Positions 60,032 through 64,000 of a stretch of 64,000 nt of DNA are shown in pieces (the stretch's first letter is position 1; every line of letters begins with the position of its first letter). The notes beneath the pieces were generated by a model. That model ran no database searches. It saw only the letters and a list, made by a program, of their open reading frames with translations, and was not told the DNA's origin. Source of the stretch: CAYOHP01 sp964403795 [NCBI: uncultured bacterium]. GTDB lineage: Bacteria > Muiribacteriota > UBA6191 > CAZXTJ01. The stretch is taken from contig CAYOHP010000019.1 in the NCBI GenBank assembly GCA_964403795.1, positions 1 to 64,000 on the forward strand, in the 5' to 3' direction. Made by a program: the position numbers and the translations under genes.

Positions 60032-60535
60032 TCAGGGCCGTTCGGTGCCTGCCGCCTCGATCCGACGGATGGCTTCGAACGCCGCCGCCCGCACCGGGAG
60101 GCGCTCGTCGCCGAGCGCGGCCCGGAGCGGACCCAGGGCTTCACGCGCCCTGCCCCCCATCCTACCCAGGGTCTGGGCCGCCAGGCGACGGACCACGGAG
60201 CGCTTGCTGGCCAGGGCCTTGGCGGTCTCCCGGGCCGTGTCCGGTCCCGCCATCTGGACCAGGGCGTCGGCGGCCTGGGCCCGGACCTCGCGGGCGTGGT
60301 CGCCGAGGCGGGCCACCAGGTCGGGGACCGCGGGGCTCGCCCTGGGCCCCAGGTACTCCAGGGTCCAGGCTCCCCCGAAGCGGAGCGCCCGCCAGTCCTT
60401 CCCCATCATGGCCACCGGACCCGGCACGTTCTCGATGGGACCCACGAAGGCCCGGGGGCGCTCGGCGGACGCCGCCACCGGCCAGGCCAAGGCCATCGCC
60501 AGCATCCAGGCCGAACACCGGCGGCGAACCGGCAT
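60032..60535 (-). CDS. Exported HEAT-repeat protein
   Basis: 167 residues. Signal peptide RCSAWMLAMALAWPVAASA, then four HEAT-like helix pairs: PAVPDLVARLGDHAREVRAQ, AADALVQMAGPDTARETAKA, RRLAAQTLGRMGGRAREALG, PVRAAAFEAIRRIEAAG. HEAT arrays bind proteins. Located 19 bp upstream of the radical SAM gene, so they may be co-transcribed. The partner is unknown. Confidence 0.75.
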   Translation of the reverse strand: MPVRRRCSAWMLAMALAWPVAASAERPRAFVGPIENVPGPVAMMGKDWRALRFGGAWTLEYLGPRASPAVPDLVARLGDHAREVRAQAADALVQMAGPDTARETAKALASKRSVVRRLAAQTLGRMGGRAREALGPLRAALGDERLPVRAAAFEAIRRIEAAGTERP

Positions 60536-60585
60536 GGCGCCTCCCTCGGGGCAAGCGTGCCATGCGCCTGGCGGAGACCGGATGC

Positions 60586-61440
60586 CTACTCTCCGAAGCG
60601 GGCCAAGGTGCGCTCCACCCCGCCCAGATACGTCTCGCCGAAGAGGCGGACATGGACCAGCAGGGGATAGAGGTTGTAGAGGTCGCGACGCTCCTCGAAG
60701 AAGCCGGGGGCGATCCCCCGGAGGTCGTGGTAGCGCCGGTAGAACTCGGGCCCGAAGGTCGAGAACAGGGTGGTGAAGGCGAGCTCGACCTCGGGGTGCC
60801 CGTAGTAGGTGGCCGGATCCACGAAGGCCGCCACCCTCCCCCGGTCGAAGAGCACGTTGCCGCCCCAGACATCCCCGTGGAGGAGACTCGAGACCAGCGG
60901 CTCTTCCAGCCACTCGCCGAGGCGCGCCGCCAGGGCCTCGATCCGCCGCGCCACCGGTCGCGGCAAGCGACCCTCCCGGACCGCCTCGGTGGCCATCGCC
61001 ACCAGCCGGTGCTCGGCAAAGAAGGCCACCCAGGATCCGGCCCATGGATTGCGCTGGACCAACCCTCCGATCCGGGTGTCACGGTGGTTCCCGAAGCCGC
61101 GCCCTTGGATCCCGTGCAGCGAGGCCAGCAGCTCGGCGGCGTGGCGATCGCCCCGCTCGCCCCGCTCCCCGTCGGCCTCGACATGCTCCATGACCAGGAG
61201 CCCGGGACCGGAGAAGAGGACCCGAGGCACCGGGAGTTCGCTCTCCCCGGCCAACTGCCCGAGCATCCAGGCTTCGTCGTCGAGACCCCCCATGCCGGCG
61301 TCGTCGACCTTGGCGACCATCCGCCGGCCGTCCTCGAGGTCGATCCGGTAGACCCGTCCGACGCATCCTCCGGAGAGCGGGGCGTCGGCGACGACCGCGG
61401 CGCCCAGGTGCTCCCCCACCCGGTCGCGCCAAGCCGTCAT
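60586..61440 (-). CDS. Fructosamine kinase family protein
   Basis: 284 residues, the normal length for the fructosamine/ketosamine-3-kinase family, which phosphorylates sugars on glycated proteins so that they fall off. Visible: SGGCVGRVYRIDLEDGRRMV, MVAKVDDAG with the ATP lysine, SLLHGDVWGGNVLF (Brenner motif with the catalytic Asp) and AFVDPATYYGHPEVELAF (Mg-binding DPA). ATG 61440 overlaps the TGA of the phosphatase gene (ATGA). Pairing of this kinase with a low-molecular-weight phosphatase is common in bacteria. Confidence 0.92.
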   Translation of the reverse strand: MTAWRDRVGEHLGAAVVADAPLSGGCVGRVYRIDLEDGRRMVAKVDDAGMGGLDDEAWMLGQLAGESELPVPRVLFSGPGLLVMEHVEADGERGERGDRHAAELLASLHGIQGRGFGNHRDTRIGGLVQRNPWAGSWVAFFAEHRLVAMATEAVREGRLPRPVARRIEALAARLGEWLEEPLVSSLLHGDVWGGNVLFDRGRVAAFVDPATYYGHPEVELAFTTLFSTFGPEFYRRYHDLRGIAPGFFEERRDLYNLYPLLVHVRLFGETYLGGVERTLARFGE

Positions 61441-61931
61441 CCGGTTCCGGTCCCCTGGAACCCCCGCTCGGACCTGAGGTGGGCGAGAACCCCGGCGCAG
61501 GCGTCCTCGACGAGGTCGAGCACATGGTCGAAGCCTTCCGGGCCTCCGTAGTAGGGATCGGGTACTTCGTCGCGGCCGGAGGCGGAGGCGAACTCGAGCA
61601 TCATCCGCACCCGGTCGCGCCGCTCCGGAGGGCAGACCTTGAGGAGGTTCGCCCGGTTGGCCCGGTCCATCGCCAGGATCAGGTCGAAGTGCTCGAAGTC
61701 CCTCCGTTCCACCTGGCGGCCCCGCAGGGGCGAGAGGTCGTAGCCGCGCCGGCGGGCATGCTCGACGGTGCGGGGATCGGGTGCCTCGTCGACGTGGTAG
61801 TCGGCGGTGCCGGCCGAGTCGACCTCGATGGCATGGGCCAGGCCCTCCCGCTCCACCAGGGCCCGCATCACGCCCTCGGCGGTCGGTGAGCGACAGATGT
61901 TCCCCAGGCAGACGAACAGGACCCGGACCAC
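61437..61931 (-). CDS. Low-molecular-weight protein tyrosine phosphatase
   Basis: 164 residues. The P-loop CLGNICRSP lies near residue 10 with the nucleophile Cys and Arg, and the general acid in EVPDPYYGGPEGF (Asp of DPYY). DSAGTADYHVDEAPD and LILAMDRANRANL are family landmarks. In sequence context it forms a two-gene unit with the fructosamine-kinase gene; the family includes phosphatases linked to phosphosugars on proteins as well as protein tyrosine phosphatases. GTG 61931 has GGAGG 7 nt ahead. Confidence 0.93.
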   Translation of the reverse strand: MVRVLFVCLGNICRSPTAEGVMRALVEREGLAHAIEVDSAGTADYHVDEAPDPRTVEHARRRGYDLSPLRGRQVERRDFEHFDLILAMDRANRANLLKVCPPERRDRVRMMLEFASASGRDEVPDPYYGGPEGFDHVLDLVEDACAGVLAHLRSERGFQGTGTG

Positions 61932-61959
61932 GGCGAAGCCTCCGATCGATGGCTCGAAA

Positions 61960-62907
61960 CTACAACGCGGTCGCGAGCAGCTGCTCCCGGAACCAACCGG
62001 TCGCCAGGCGCAGGCGTTCGGCCGGGATCGAGTCCAGCTTGTGGTCGGCCCCGGGAAGACGGAGCAGGCGGACCGGGACCCCCCGGTTCCCGAGGCCCTC
62101 GGCCAGCTCCACGGACTGCCAGGGGCGCACCACCTCGTCGGATTCGCCGTGGACCAGGAAGCACGGGACCCGAGGCAGCTCGGGGACCCATCGGAGCGGG
62201 CTTCGTTCCCGGTAGGCCGGGGGGCGGGCTCCCGGCCTTCCCCCGGTCGCCACATGGATGGCGGCGGCCAGGAGCCAGGTGCCTTCGCGGCGGGCCGCCT
62301 CGGTCTCGGTGATGCCTCCGATGGTCATGACGGTGACGGGGAGGAAGCCCCTGCGCATCGCCATCCAGGCCATGGTGGCGCCCCGGGAGAAACCCAGGAC
62401 CCCGATCCGACCCGGGTCGATCCCGCCCAGCGAAGCGGCCGCGAGCACGGCTCTCACCCCGTCCATGGCCTCGCCCTCCCCGGCCCGGTCCTCGCCCTCG
62501 CCTCCGTCGTTGCCGCGGTACTGCGAGGCCACCACCGGAATCCCGAGCTCCCTTGCCAGGTCACCGAGGAAGGCCAGGTCGGGCCCCATCACCCGTCCAT
62601 GGGGACCCAGACCACCGCGCAGGTAGAGGATCGCCGGCCCCGGCGCGGAGGCCTCGGAGCCCGGAGGGTCGAGCCGGTAACCGGTCACCGCCAGCCCGTC
62701 ACTGGCGTAGCGGAGGCGCCGGACCCGGACCCCGCCGGCACCGCCGGCCTCGTCGACCGCGAGCAGGGCTCCGTCCGGCTCGGGGCGCCGGGTCGGGGAC
62801 CGGACCGGCCAACCTCCCAGGCGAGACAGCAGCCAGCCGAGATCGGAGAGGGTGTCCCCCCATTCCCCCCGGTCCCCCGATCCGTCGCCGACCAGGCCGC
62901 GTCCCAT
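61960..62907 (-). CDS. Alpha/beta hydrolase (prolyl-oligopeptidase/BAAT-like)
   Basis: 315 residues. Triad: Ser in VLGFSRGATMA (GxSxG), Asp in HGESDEVVRPW, His in GADHKLDSI. ILYLRGGLGPHGR forms the oxyanion-hole region, and VVASQYRGNDGGEG follows. The first ~70 residues are a cap or linker. The fold covers esterases and peptidases, so the substrate is open. ATG 62907 is chosen because TATCCT ends 8 nt upstream. Divergent from the next gene by 217 bp. Confidence 0.85.
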   Translation of the reverse strand: MGRGLVGDGSGDRGEWGDTLSDLGWLLSRLGGWPVRSPTRRPEPDGALLAVDEAGGAGGVRVRRLRYASDGLAVTGYRLDPPGSEASAPGPAILYLRGGLGPHGRVMGPDLAFLGDLARELGIPVVASQYRGNDGGEGEDRAGEGEAMDGVRAVLAAASLGGIDPGRIGVLGFSRGATMAWMAMRRGFLPVTVMTIGGITETEAARREGTWLLAAAIHVATGGRPGARPPAYRERSPLRWVPELPRVPCFLVHGESDEVVRPWQSVELAEGLGNRGVPVRLLRLPGADHKLDSIPAERLRLATGWFREQLLATAL

Positions 62908-62915
62908 GCGCACCG

Positions 62916-62921
62916 AGGATA
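62916..62921 (-). promoter_or_regulatory. Putative -10 box (TATCCT), leaderless
   Basis: TATCCT ends 8 nt before the ATG at 62907. No -35 resembling TTGACA is visible at 16-18 bp. Confidence 0.38.
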
Positions 62922-63124
62922 CCAAGGCATCCCGTCCGATCGGTCCGCCCGCGTGTCCGGTCGGGTCATGGCCACCCGGGAGGACGGAGCCTCACCGGCT
63001 CCCTCCGCTCCTGGAGCCGTTCTCCGCCTTGGCCTCGGGCTTGCATCCGGAGAGCCGGCGGACAGTCACCAGGCCGTCCGCCCCGAACTCCGAACCCCGA
63101 GCCCCGCGATCCGAGAGGAACCCC

Positions 63125-64000
63125 GTGATCCTCCGCCCCTGGAGCCGCCGAGCCCGCCAGGCACCGGTCCTGGCCCTCGTCCTGCTTCCGGCGGTGGCCC
63201 TGGCCCACGGCCCGGCTACCGCCCCCGGCAGCGACGACGATGCCCCCCCGGTCCCCGGTGAAGTGAAGGCCGAACTGGTCCTCTCGCCGCCGCCGGCCGC
63301 CTTCCTCCCCCTGCCCGACGGCAGCGTGCTGCTGCTCGACGCCGAGCGCCGCCGCCTCCTGCATGTGAGGGGCGAGCGGCTGGTCGCGGAGGCCCCCCTG
63401 GCGGGCGGCGCCTTCGAGGCCTCCCGGGCCCACCTGGTCGACCTCGAGATGGACCGCTCCGGCGCCCTGGCGATCCTCGACCAGGCGGCCGGCACGGTCT
63501 GGCTGGCCGATCCCTCCGGGCGGGTGTTCGGGAGGCGCGGCCTCTTCGAGGCCCCCACCCGCATGCGGCGAGGGGCCGACGGGAGCCTGATGGTCGCCGA
63601 CCCCGGCCTCGATCGCCTGGTGGCGATCCGCCCCGACGGCACCGAAGTGAGTCTGGTCCACGCCCCCGGGGCCGCCCCGACGACCATGGCCGACGGTCGG
63701 ATCCCATACCTGCGTCTGGCTCCCGACGAGGGCTCCCTCGAGGTGGGCCTCCGACCCCGGGCCGGCGCCCTGGTGGGCGAGGTGACCTTGGCCCGCCTGC
63801 TGCCCGCACCCGGCTTCCGGGTGCTCGACGCCGAGGTGCTCGGGGTCCGTGGCTCCGACCTGGTGGTCCGGGTCCGCAGCTACCCGACGGGATCCGAGTC
63901 CCAGGCTCCCGAGGACTCGGCGGTCTGGGTGGTGCGGGCCCTGGGTCCGGACACCGGCAGCGCCCGGCGCATGGACGTCCCCAGCCACCTGAACCATTGC
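63125..64000 (+). CDS. Exported propeller-like protein, partial at the right edge
   Basis: 292 residues are visible and the frame stays open to the edge. Signal peptide RRARQAPVLALVLLPAVALA, cleavage near LAHGP. The mature part has NHL/YVTN-like blades: FLPLPDGSVLLLDAERRRLL, LEMDRSGALAILDQAAGTVW, MRRGADGSLMVADPGLDRLV. GTG 63125 follows GAGAGGA. Likely a periplasmic or surface propeller. The 217-bp gap before it (62908-63124) holds the hydrolase promoter and nothing else I can recognise. Confidence 0.75.
   Translation, partial: MILRPWSRRARQAPVLALVLLPAVALAHGPATAPGSDDDAPPVPGEVKAELVLSPPPAAFLPLPDGSVLLLDAERRRLLHVRGERLVAEAPLAGGAFEASRAHLVDLEMDRSGALAILDQAAGTVWLADPSGRVFGRRGLFEAPTRMRRGADGSLMVADPGLDRLVAIRPDGTEVSLVHAPGAAPTTMADGRIPYLRLAPDEGSLEVGLRPRAGALVGEVTLARLLPAPGFRVLDAEVLGVRGSDLVVRVRSYPTGSESQAPEDSAVWVVRALGPDTGSARRMDVPSHLNHC

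Noticed and set aside
57100-61551. A 1483-residue plus-strand open frame
   Set aside because: Antisense to the radical SAM, HEAT and fructosamine kinase genes, each of which has clear motifs.
1-64000. tRNA, rRNA, riboswitch, insertion sequence or attachment site
   Set aside because: Intergenic gaps are short and none shows a cloverleaf, conserved RNA core, terminal inverted repeats or a transposase frame by eye.

Overview
The window is about 70% G+C with a strong bias to G or C at third codon positions, so every real gene casts long false open frames on the other strand. Gene content suggests a free-living, Gram-negative-like bacterium with a large genome: secreted proteins with signal peptides, transmembrane Ser/Thr kinases, FGE-sulfatase-domain proteins, secreted beta-propellers, and a surface-glycan locus with a pseudaminic-type sugar. 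Planctomycetota, Myxococcota or a related uncultured phylum would fit, but nothing here fixes the phylum. No rRNA, tRNA, transposase, integrase, phage gene or CRISPR array was seen. No stretch longer than about 300 bases lacks a gene. At least eight genes have a TAnnnT -10 box only 6-8 nt before the start codon, so leaderless mRNAs look common.

Layout. 1-7.0 kb: the end of an unknown gene, a 1474-residue cyclase/SIR2-like/nSTAND/FGE-sulfatase protein, and small exported or hypothetical proteins. 7.1-9.9 kb: a minus-strand operon (pseudaminic acid synthase, two GNAT acetyltransferases, MaoC-like dehydratase). 10.0-14.6 kb: a Ser/Thr kinase, a methionine-type aminotransferase and the methionine-salvage pair mtnB-mtnD. 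14.8-18.5 kb: arginine decarboxylase and an overlapping membrane glycosyltransferase-like protein. 18.5-21.6 kb: a minus-strand triad (unknown protein, radical SAM/SPASM enzyme, FGE-sulfatase protein). 21.7-28.4 kb: glycogen branching enzyme, three exported proteins (one with a caspase-like His/Cys arrangement) and a membrane protein. 28.4-40.8 kb: the main glycan locus, with PseC, PseB, an ABC exporter, a methyltransferase, a second sugar aminotransferase, a GT-B-like protein, a Gfo/Idh/MocA dehydrogenase, a CMP-sugar synthetase, a capsule-type transferase, a GNAT and a PhyH dioxygenase. 40.9-43.1 kb: a DUF6929-like protein and a LOG-like nucleotide hydrolase.

43.2-55.2 kb is the most interesting region. 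A tight plus-strand operon encodes a DUF1786 protein, tryptophan 2,3-dioxygenase, an SDR, a luciferase-like flavin monooxygenase (LLM), an aldehyde dehydrogenase fused to a RidA deaminase, and kynurenine formamidase. Past one Ser/Thr kinase gene, a minus-strand pair encodes a 2-aminophenol 1,6-dioxygenase-type catalytic subunit and a second LigB subunit fused to a class 3 (ReAV-type) asparaginase. Together these suggest an undescribed route of tryptophan breakdown: the LLM enzyme would Baeyer-Villiger oxidise kynurenine to a beta-aspartyl 2-aminophenyl ester (or, after an acyl shift, the anilide). The asparaginase domain would hydrolyse it to aspartate and 2-aminophenol, which the LigB pair, the aldehyde dehydrogenase and RidA would take through 2-aminomuconate. 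Classical kynureninase, kynurenine 3-monooxygenase, 3-hydroxyanthranilate dioxygenase and ACMS decarboxylase are absent from the window. The pathway is inference; the enzyme families and active-site residues are read from the sequence.

55.2-64 kb: an acidic zinc-ribbon membrane protein, a secreted seven-repeat tectonin-like propeller, a 933-residue radical SAM protein, a HEAT-repeat exported protein, a fructosamine-kinase-like protein coupled to a low-molecular-weight tyrosine phosphatase, an alpha/beta hydrolase, and the first part of an exported propeller-like protein.
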